Of a DNA stretch of 56,033 nt, positions 49,387-56,033 are shown in pieces. A program made the position numbers and the translations under genes. The notes beneath the pieces are model-generated. The model was not told the DNA's origin. It saw nothing but the letters and a program-made list of their open reading frames with translations, and did no database searches. How positions within the stretch are numbered: position 1 is the first letter of the stretch; each line of letters begins with the position of its first letter. This stretch comes from Sphingomonas endophytica (GTDB taxonomy: Bacteria > Pseudomonadota > Alphaproteobacteria > Sphingomonadales > Sphingomonadaceae), in the NCBI RefSeq assembly GCF_001476895.1, contig NZ_LDTB01000022.1, positions 1-56,033 of the forward strand, read 5' to 3'.

Positions 49387-52191
49387 TCAAAACCGCGTGC
49401 GCAGCGTCAGGCCATAGGTACGCGGCTCGCCCAGGAACGAGGCGAACAGCTGGTTGCCCGTGCCGCCGAACGCCTGCACCTGCTGCTGGTTTCCGGCGCC
49501 CTGGAAGGGGGCATTGAACGCCACCTGCTGAAAATTGGTGTCGAGCAGGTTCTGCGCCCATAGCTCGATCGCCCAGCGGTCGCGATCGCCACGCAGGCCG
49601 ATGCGCGCGTTGACCAGGGTGAAGCCGTCCTGCTCCTTCTCGATGAACAGGTCGGACCCGGTGTTGTAGTCCGACACCGTCCGCTGATCGACATAGAACA
49701 GCGCCGACATCCCGCTGCCGCCGATCGGCGGCGTCCAGCTGACCGACGTGGTGATGACGTTGCGCGGCGCGTTCGACATCTGCGACCCCGACAGCAGGAA
49801 CAGCGCGGGGTCCAACGCCGCGCCCGCGTCCGATCCGACCAGATTGCGGCGATAGCGCGTGTCCGCGAACGTATAGCCCATGTTCAGCGCGAAATGTTCG
49901 GCCGGGTAGATGCCCGCCTCGGCCTCGAACCCCTGGCTGACCACGCCGTATCGCACCTTCGCGCCGCACGCGCCGGTCGCAAGCGAATTGTCGCGATCCG
50001 CGCCGTTCAGGCTGTCGGAGCACGAACCGATATTCTCCACGACGTAATTGGTGCCGTTGAAGGTGTTGAGCTGGAAGTTCTTGAATTCCGACCGGAAGCC
50101 CGAAAGGTTGAACGTGAACTGGCGGCTCGAATATTTCAGGCCGACTTCATAGGCGTTGACCGTTTCGGGATCGAAGCGCAGCCGCCGCGCATCCAGGTTG
50201 GCGATCGTCGTCGACGTATAGGCGTCGCCCAGATCCGAACGATCGAGGTTGTATCCGCCCGCCTTGTACCCGCGTGAATAGCTGGCATAGGTCATCAGCC
50301 GGTCGCTCGGCTTCCAGCTCAGCACCGCGGTGCCGGTAAACTGATTCTCGCGCAGCTTGTCGTTCAACGTGCGGCCGTTCAGCACGCTCGACGAATTGCC
50401 GGTACACGCCAGCGTCGCAATCCCGCGTGTCAGCGCCGCGAGTTGCGCGTTGTTGAACAGCGGGTTGAGCAACGCCTGCACCTGCGGGCAGACGGTGTTG
50501 TTGTTGCCGAACGTCGCGTCGAAATTCTTCTCCTCGCGCGTCCAGCGCAGGCCGCCGGTCAGCGACAGCGTATCGGTCAGCTTGAAGATATTGTGGGTGA
50601 AGATCGCGAAGCTCTTGCTGTTCTGATTATAGACGTCCCGCGTCGTGCCGAGATCGTTGAGCGTCGAAAGTCGGTCCAGCGCCGGCAGGATCAGCGCCGC
50701 CGCCTGGCCGAACCCCGCGCCCAGCGCCTGCCGCGCGGTCGCGCCGCCAAGCGCCGCCAGCGGCGTGGTGCCCAGGCAGCCTGGGTTCGCCGGGTTGCGC
50801 AGCGCCGCCAGCGGATTGACCGTCGCGACGATCCGGCAGGCGGCGAACGCACCGTAATCGCGACCGAATTTCAGATTGTCGACGACCTGCAGGTCTTCGT
50901 TGCTGAAGAAGCCGCCGATCAGCCAGTTGAGGCGGTCGCCGAACGCCTCACCGTTCAACCGCAACTCCTGCGTGAAGGTATGGAATTGCCGGTAATTGTT
51001 GCCATCCGCCGGGCGATAGCCGATGTCGAGCACATTGGCGTCGATGTCGTTCGCGCCGTCCGACTTGTATTCGCGATAGGCGGTGATCGAGGTCAGCGCC
51101 GCCCCGCCCAGGTTCCAGTCGATCTGCGCCGACCCGCCATAATCCTTGGTGACGTTGCTATAGGCACGGCCGGGCGTGAAGGCGATGCGGCGGCTGTACG
51201 GATCGTTGCCCGCCGGGAACACGCTGCCCGCCGGATAGCCGCGCAGCGCGGCGATCTGGTTCATCACGCTGACGATGCGGTTGCCGTTCGGGTTGATCGC
51301 ATAATCGCCGGGCGTGCCGGGGGTCGGATCGGTCTTCTCGCGCGTGTCGGTATAGACCGCGCCGCAGCACTTCTCGTTGCGCCACGTATAATCGCCGATC
51401 AGCCGCAGCGATAGGTCGGGCGACGGCTCCAGCAGCAACTGCCCGCGCACGAACCAGCGATTGCGGTCGTTATAGTCGGTGTCGTTCACGACATCGCGGT
51501 AGAAGCCGTCACGCTTCGACAGCACCCCGTCGATACGGAAGGCGAGCAGATCCTTGACGATCGGCCCCGTCACCGCGCCCGCCAGCCGATAGAAATCGTA
51601 ATTGCCGTAGGTGCCCTCGGCATAGCCGCCGAAATCGAACGATGGCGCCCTGGTATAGATGTTGATCGCGCCGGCCGACGAGTTTCGCCCCGACAGCGTA
51701 CCCTGCGGCCCACGCAGCACTTCGATCCGGTCGACCTCGCCCAGATCGTTGAGGCCGGAGCCGGTGCGGCTGCGGTACACGCCGTCGATGAACACCGCGA
51801 CCGAGCTTTCCAGGCCCGGATTGTCGCCGACCGTGCCGACGCCGCGCACCCGTGCCGAGGCATTGGCCTCCGATCCGGTCGACGACACGTTCAATGACGG
51901 CGCCAGCTGCGCCATCTGCCGGATATCGGTCGCGCCGGAATTCTGCAGCGCCTGCTGGCTGACCGCGTTGATCGAGATCGGCACGTCCGACAGCCGCTCG
52001 GCGCGGCGCGTCGCCGTGACGACGATATCGCCCGCATTGAACACGCCGGTATCGCCCGACTGCGAAGAAGCGGTATCGGTCTGCCCGGCGACCGCGGCAT
52101 TGGTGGTGACGGGACTGGTCTGGTCCTGCGCCAGCACGGGGATGGCGTACACCGCGGCAACGGTGGACAGAAGGGTGGCGGTCAGACGCAT
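49387..52191 (-). CDS. TonB-dependent outer membrane receptor
   Basis: 934 residues from the ATG at 52191, set by the signal peptide MRLTATLLSTVAAVYAIPVLAQ; GGGAGAG is upstream. TonB-box-like DIVVTATRRAERL near residue 55, plug with FIDGVYRSRTGSGLNDLGEV, DRIEVLRGPQGTLSGRNSSA and INIYTRAPS, and a barrel ending LTLRTRF. Eight cysteines occur as local pairs in predicted surface loops, including a vicinal pair in EKCCGAV. CirA/oar-like sphingomonad class; ligand unknown. Stands alone. Confidence 0.95.
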   Translation of the reverse strand: MRLTATLLSTVAAVYAIPVLAQDQTSPVTTNAAVAGQTDTASSQSGDTGVFNAGDIVVTATRRAERLSDVPISINAVSQQALQNSGATDIRQMAQLAPSLNVSSTGSEANASARVRGVGTVGDNPGLESSVAVFIDGVYRSRTGSGLNDLGEVDRIEVLRGPQGTLSGRNSSAGAINIYTRAPSFDFGGYAEGTYGNYDFYRLAGAVTGPIVKDLLAFRIDGVLSKRDGFYRDVVNDTDYNDRNRWFVRGQLLLEPSPDLSLRLIGDYTWRNEKCCGAVYTDTREKTDPTPGTPGDYAINPNGNRIVSVMNQIAALRGYPAGSVFPAGNDPYSRRIAFTPGRAYSNVTKDYGGSAQIDWNLGGAALTSITAYREYKSDGANDIDANVLDIGYRPADGNNYRQFHTFTQELRLNGEAFGDRLNWLIGGFFSNEDLQVVDNLKFGRDYGAFAACRIVATVNPLAALRNPANPGCLGTTPLAALGGATARQALGAGFGQAAALILPALDRLSTLNDLGTTRDVYNQNSKSFAIFTHNIFKLTDTLSLTGGLRWTREEKNFDATFGNNNTVCPQVQALLNPLFNNAQLAALTRGIATLACTGNSSSVLNGRTLNDKLRENQFTGTAVLSWKPSDRLMTYASYSRGYKAGGYNLDRSDLGDAYTSTTIANLDARRLRFDPETVNAYEVGLKYSSRQFTFNLSGFRSEFKNFQLNTFNGTNYVVENIGSCSDSLNGADRDNSLATGACGAKVRYGVVSQGFEAEAGIYPAEHFALNMGYTFADTRYRRNLVGSDAGAALDPALFLLSGSQMSNAPRNVITTSVSWTPPIGGSGMSALFYVDQRTVSDYNTGSDLFIEKEQDGFTLVNARIGLRGDRDRWAIELWAQNLLDTNFQQVAFNAPFQGAGNQQQVQAFGGTGNQLFASFLGEPRTYGLTLRTRF

Positions 52192-52407
52192 GGCGCTATC
52201 TCTCCCAATGTCACCCGAACTCTTTGAAGGTCCGGTATTGGTGGAGCGTAGCGCGGACATGGCGTCCGTCCAGAGCTTTTCTGTACGTCCGCGCAGATTT
52301 TCGAAGATGGTGTTGGCCAAATACAACGCCGCCGCGCGGGTCAGGCGCGGCGGACGTTACGGCAGGCTGGCCGTTTTCGGATCAGGCCTGGCGCCTGTCC
52401 GGAATGC

Positions 52408-52953
52408 TTACTTCGGTGCCAGCACCATCAGCATCTGCCGGCCTTCCATGCGCGGATAGGCCTCGACCTTCGCGACATCCTGCACCTGCTCCGCGACTCG
52501 CTGGAGCACCGCCATGCCGAGCTGGCCATGGCTCAGCTCACGACCGCGAAAACGCATCGTGACCTTCACCTTGTCTCCCTCGCCGATGAACTCCGCCACC
52601 TTCTTCATCTTGGTGTCATAGTCATGATCGTCGATGTTCGGACGCATCTTGATCTCCTTGATCTCCTGCGTCTTCTGCGACTTGCGGGCGAGGTTCGCCT
52701 TCTTCTGCGCCTCGTACTTGAACTTGCCGACGTCGAGGAACTTGGCGACGGGCGGATCGGCGTTGGGGGACACTTCGACAAGGTCGAGCCCGACTTCGCG
52801 CGCCTGCTCCATCGCCTCGCGCGTGTACATCACGCCGAGATTCTCTCCCTCGTGATCGATCACGCGGACCTTGGGGCTCTGGATCCACTCATTGAACCGC
52901 GGGCCGTTCATCGGCGGCGCCTGCATCGGCCGGCGCATCATGGGAGGACGTAT
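52408..52953 (-). CDS. infC: Translation initiation factor IF-3
   Basis: 181 residues if translation begins at an ATA (52953-52951), which lies eight bases after AGGAG (52966-52962). The first ATG (52941) is 20 bases from AGGAG and without its own site. Rare AUA/AUU/AUC starts are the known basis of IF-3 autoregulation. N-domain [21 protein letters not shown], linker of Lys/Arg, C-domain [30 protein letters not shown], ending [10 protein letters not shown]. Ribosomal-protein genes rpmI/rplT are not next to it in this window. Confidence 0.95.
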   Translation of the reverse strand: MRPPMMRRPMQAPPMNGPRFNEWIQSPKVRVIDHEGENLGVMYTREAMEQAREVGLDLVEVSPNADPPVAKFLDVGKFKYEAQKKANLARKSQKTQEIKEIKMRPNIDDHDYDTKMKKVAEFIGEGDKVKVTMRFRGRELSHGQLGMAVLQRVAEQVQDVAKVEAYPRMEGRQMLMVLAPK

Positions 52954-52966
52954 GGGTATTTCTCCT
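52951..52966 (-). promoter_or_regulatory. infC ribosome binding site and probable AUA start codon
   Basis: Minus-strand AGGAG (52966-52962), eight bases, ATA (52953-52951). A second in-frame ATA at 52959-52957 is only two bases from AGGAG and so unlikely. The frame is open as far as an ATG at 52995 that has no binding site. Confidence 0.5.
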
Positions 52967-53064
52967 GTATCGGTTACCCTCCGAATATAGGGCATCCTGT
53001 TGTGTTTTGGAAGCGCCTGTGCGGGAAGGCCGCTTCAGCGCGACCTGCCCGCACGACGGCCGTG

Positions 53065-54639
53065 CTATTCCGCCGCTTCGGCCTGCACCACCGGCGGCTT
53101 CCACGTCAGCACCGGCTTGCGCGCGGCCAGCGTCTCGTCGAGGCGCGCGCGTGGTGCGAAATGCGGCGCGGTCTTCAGCGACGGGTCGCCCGCCTTGGCC
53201 CGTTCCGCCACCGAACGCAGCGCGCCGATGAACTGGTCGAGCGCGGCGCGGCTCTCGGTTTCGGTCGGCTCGACCAGCATCGCACCGTGGACGACCAGCG
53301 GGAAATACATGGTCATCGGGTGGAAGCCCTCGTCGATCAGCGCCTTGGCGGCGTCGATCGTCGAGAAGCCGGCCGCGAAGCCCTTATCCGAGAAGATCGC
53401 CTCATGCATGCACGGTCCGGACGGGGCGAAGGGCGCATCCAGCACGTCCTCCAGCGAGCGCAGGACATAATTGGCGTTCAGCACCGCGTCCTCGGCGACC
53501 TGCTTCAACCCGTCCGCGCCGTGGCTGAGGATATAGGCCAAGGCACGGGTGAACATGCCCATCTGCCCGTGGAAGGCGACCATGCGCCCGAACGTGTCAG
53601 GGTGGTCGTCGCCTGCCGTCTCTTCCTCGATCAACTGGATATGCCCATCGGCCATCCGCGCGGTGAAGGGCAGCGGGCCGAACGGCGCGAGCGCCTCCGA
53701 CAGCACCACCGGCCCCGAGCCCGGCCCGCCGCCACCGTGCGGGGTCGAGAAGGTCTTGTGCAGGTTGATGTGCATCGCATCGACGCCCAGGTCGCCCGGC
53801 CGCACGCGCCCCACGATCGCGTTGAAGTTCGCGCCGTCGCAGTAGACGTAGCCGCCCGCCGCGTGCACCGCGTCGCTGATCTCCTTCAGATCACGCTCGA
53901 ACAGCCCGCAGGTGTTCGGGTTGGTGATCATCACCGCCGCGACGTCTGGCCCCAGCCGCGCCTTCAGCGCCGCCGTGTCGACGCGCCCGTCGGCGGTGGC
54001 GGGAATGTCCTCGACCGTGAAGCCGGCGAACGCCGCCGTCGCCGGGTTGGTCCCGTGCGCGCTCTCCGGCACCAGCACGACCTTGCGATGCCCCTCGCCC
54101 CGCTTCTCCAGCGCCGCCTTGATGCACAGGATACCGCACAACTCGCCATGCGCGCCCGCCTTCGGGCTCATCGCGACGCCATACATGCCGGTCAGCTTGA
54201 TGAGCCACACCGCCAGTTCGTTGATGACACCCAGCGCACCCTGCACGGTATCGACCGGCTGCAGCGGGTGAACGTCGGCGAAGCCCGGCATCCGCGCGAC
54301 CTTCTCGTTCAGGCGCGGATTGTGCTTCATCGTGCACGAGCCGAGCGGGAAAAGCCCGAGGTCGATCGCGTAATTCTGACGGCTGAGGCGCGTATAGTGG
54401 CGCACTGTCTCCTGCTCCGACAGCCCCGGCAGCCCGATGGCGCTCTTGCGCGTCAGGTCGCCCAGCCGCGAACCAGCGACATCGCCCTCGGCAAAATCGA
54501 CGCCGGTCGTCTCGGTCGAGCCGATCTCGAAGATCAGCGGCTCTTCCAGCATCAGCGCCTTGTTGCCGGTGAAGGTTTGGGCGGTGTTGACGCCCGCGAC
54601 AGGCGTGGTCGGCCTCCAGCCGCTTGCGTTGATGCTCAT
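53065..54639 (-). CDS. gcvPB: Glycine dehydrogenase (decarboxylating) subunit 2
   Basis: 524 residues from the ATG at 54639, overlapping the gcvPA stop (ATGA). The C-terminal half of the P-protein: [27 protein letters not shown] and the PLP lysine K295 in [17 protein letters not shown]. With GcvPA it forms the heterotetrameric P-protein that decarboxylates glycine onto lipoyl-GcvH. A basic/alanine-rich tail of about 30 residues follows. Confidence 0.97.
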   Translation of the reverse strand: MSINASGWRPTTPVAGVNTAQTFTGNKALMLEEPLIFEIGSTETTGVDFAEGDVAGSRLGDLTRKSAIGLPGLSEQETVRHYTRLSRQNYAIDLGLFPLGSCTMKHNPRLNEKVARMPGFADVHPLQPVDTVQGALGVINELAVWLIKLTGMYGVAMSPKAGAHGELCGILCIKAALEKRGEGHRKVVLVPESAHGTNPATAAFAGFTVEDIPATADGRVDTAALKARLGPDVAAVMITNPNTCGLFERDLKEISDAVHAAGGYVYCDGANFNAIVGRVRPGDLGVDAMHINLHKTFSTPHGGGGPGSGPVVLSEALAPFGPLPFTARMADGHIQLIEEETAGDDHPDTFGRMVAFHGQMGMFTRALAYILSHGADGLKQVAEDAVLNANYVLRSLEDVLDAPFAPSGPCMHEAIFSDKGFAAGFSTIDAAKALIDEGFHPMTMYFPLVVHGAMLVEPTETESRAALDQFIGALRSVAERAKAGDPSLKTAPHFAPRARLDETLAARKPVLTWKPPVVQAEAAE

Positions 54640-55994
54640 GCCAGTGCCTCCTGAAGCGCGGTCGCCAGCGCCTCGATATCCTCGTCGGTCGCGGTTTCGG
54701 TGACCGCGACGATCAGCCCGTTCGCCAGCGCCGCTTCGCCCGGATAGAGCCGCCCGAGCGACACGCCCGCCAGCACACCCTTGTCGGCGAGCGCACGCAC
54801 GACTGGCCGCGCCTCCTGCCCGATGTCGAGCGTGAATTCGTCGAAGAAGGTGTCGTTGACCACCTTGACGCCCGGCACCTTCGCCAGACGATCGGCCGCC
54901 CGGCACGCGCCCGCATGGTTGAGCGCCGCCAGCCGCCGCAGGCCCGCCTCGCCCAGCAGCGTCATGTGGATCGAGAAGGCCAGCGCACACAGGCCCGAGT
55001 TGGTGCAGATGTTGCTGGTCGCCTTCTCGCGGCGGATATGCTGCTCGCGCGTCGAGAGCGTCAGCACGAAGCCACGCCGCCCCTCGGCGTCCACCGTCTG
55101 TCCGCACAGGCGGCCCGGCATCTGGCGGACGTACTTTTCCTTGCAGCCGAACAGCCCGACATACGGCCCGCCGAACTGGAGCCCGACGCCGAGCGACTGC
55201 CCCTCGCCGACGACGATATCGGCGTCCATCTCACCCGGCGAGCGCAGCGCACCGAGTGCCACCGGCTCGGTCACGACCGCGATCAGCAGCGCCTTCTTCG
55301 CATGGCACGCATCGGCCAGCGGGGTGAGGTCCGCGATGCGGCCGAGGATGTCGGGATATTGGACGACGACGCACGACGTGTCGTCGTCGATCTTGGCGAT
55401 CAGCGCGTCGAGATCGGTGTCGGCGCCCAGCACCGGCAGCGCGGTGTCGAGCACGTCGCCGGTATACTTCGCCATCGTCTTCGCGACCGAGACGTAATGC
55501 GGGTGCAGCCCGCCCGACAGGATCGCCTTGCCGCGCCGCGTGATCCGCCGCGCCATGCCGATCGCCTCCCAGCACGCGGTCGAGCCGTCGTACATGCTGG
55601 CGTTCGCGACGTCGGTGCCGAGCAAGGCGGCGACCTGCGTCTGGAATTCGAACAGCATCTGGAGCGTGCCCTGCGCGATCTCCGGCTGATACGGCGTATA
55701 GGCGGTCAGGAACTCGCCGCGCTGGATCAGGTGATCGACGCTGGCGGGGACGTGATGGCGATAGGCCCCGGCCCCCAAGAAGAACGGCACGTCGCCCGCC
55801 ACCGTGTTCTGGCGTGCGAGTGCGGCCATGTGGCGCTCGACCGCCAGTTCGCTGGCATGCATCGGCAGGTCGTGGATCGGGCCGTCGAGCCGCGCGGATT
55901 CGGGCACGTCGGCGAACAGATCGTCGATCGACGACGCGCCGATGACGGCCAGCATCTCGTGGCGGTCGGTGGGGGTCAGGGGCAGGTAGCGCAT
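54636..55994 (-). CDS. gcvPA: Glycine dehydrogenase (decarboxylating) subunit 1
   Basis: 452 residues. The N-terminal half of the split P-protein: [64 protein letters not shown] and the NICTNSGL motif near residue 325. GGGAGGGGAGGAG lies upstream of the ATG. gcvT and gcvH are expected further upstream, outside the window. Confidence 0.97.
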   Translation of the reverse strand: MRYLPLTPTDRHEMLAVIGASSIDDLFADVPESARLDGPIHDLPMHASELAVERHMAALARQNTVAGDVPFFLGAGAYRHHVPASVDHLIQRGEFLTAYTPYQPEIAQGTLQMLFEFQTQVAALLGTDVANASMYDGSTACWEAIGMARRITRRGKAILSGGLHPHYVSVAKTMAKYTGDVLDTALPVLGADTDLDALIAKIDDDTSCVVVQYPDILGRIADLTPLADACHAKKALLIAVVTEPVALGALRSPGEMDADIVVGEGQSLGVGLQFGGPYVGLFGCKEKYVRQMPGRLCGQTVDAEGRRGFVLTLSTREQHIRREKATSNICTNSGLCALAFSIHMTLLGEAGLRRLAALNHAGACRAADRLAKVPGVKVVNDTFFDEFTLDIGQEARPVVRALADKGVLAGVSLGRLYPGEAALANGLIVAVTETATDEDIEALATALQEALA

Positions 55995-56005
55995 CGAATG
56001 CTCCT

Positions 56006-56026
56006 CCCCTCCCTACAAGGGAGGGG
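56006..56026. terminator. 9-base hairpin upstream of gcvPA
   Basis: CCCCTCCCT-ACA-AGGGAGGGG, perfect. It lies just upstream of the gcvPA ribosome binding site, probably between gcvH and gcvPA, where it could attenuate or process the operon message. Such CCCTCCC/GGGAGGG dyads are common between genes in sphingomonads, so it may be only a repeat. Confidence 0.5.
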
Positions 56027-56033
56027 TCGGGGG

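Noticed and set aside
52192..52326. 45-residue N-terminal extension of the second TonB receptor
   Set aside because: A good signal peptide and GGGAGAG site mark the ATG at 52191.

Overview
The window is about 56 kb of GC-rich DNA from an alphaproteobacterium, most likely a sphingomonad (Sphingomonas or a close relative). Evidence for this is the dense tail-to-head ATGA overlaps, the TonB-dependent receptors, the flavin-dependent tryptophan-halogenase paralogues next to a receptor, GyrB and LepA of ordinary proteobacterial type, and intergenic REP-like hairpins. The assignment comes from gene content and style, not from a database search.

Layout. 1-3.6 kb: an operon (cut by the left edge) of three tryptophan-halogenase-family genes; the middle one has lost the catalytic residues. 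3.6-6.5 kb: a chemoreceptor and an ABC1/UbiB-type kinase-like protein. 6.6-13.4 kb: a leucine (isovalerate) degradation operon, isovaleryl-CoA dehydrogenase, both methylcrotonyl-CoA carboxylase subunits, a MaoC hydratase and a CitE-type lyase, with a divergent LysR regulator. 13.4-16.2 kb: mtgA and a modABC molybdate transporter. 16.5-20.6 kb: lepA, a CsgG-like exported protein with an SH3 tail, and a pnuC/nicotinamide riboside kinase salvage pair. 20.7 kb: tRNA-Pro(CGG). 21-26.9 kb: single genes (exported protein, old-yellow-enzyme reductase, polyprenyl diphosphate synthase, chorismate mutase, GAF protein, a frameshifted dienelactone hydrolase, GNAT, gpmA). 27-30.5 kb: glmM, a dicarboxylate/amino-acid symporter, rarD. 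30.7-36.9 kb: recF, two tandem MFS paralogues, gyrB. 37.1-43.3 kb: a TonB-dependent receptor, an exported debranching-enzyme-like glycosidase and a convergent intact tryptophan halogenase. 43.4-49.1 kb: an aspartic protease, thrS, an EamA exporter and an archaeal/eukaryotic-type proS. 49.4-56 kb: a second TonB-dependent receptor, infC with a probable AUA start, and the split glycine decarboxylase gcvPA-gcvPB.

How the parts fit. The housekeeping genes are ordinary and give the strain background. The accessory interest is in the halogenase family: four members in one window, two complete intact copies, one left-truncated copy whose visible part is intact, and one eroded copy held in tight translational coupling between intact partners. 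The fourth is paired with an outer-membrane receptor and a glycosidase, which suggests uptake and processing of a glucan or glycosylated aromatic substrate, but this is inference. The leucine operon ends in a MaoC/CitE pair where the classical LiuC/LiuE pair would stand, which points to an (R)-HMG-CoA route. Four intergenic regions carry paired inverted REP-like hairpins (REPIN-like); no cognate transposase is present in the window. No rRNA, CRISPR array, prophage or insertion sequence was seen.
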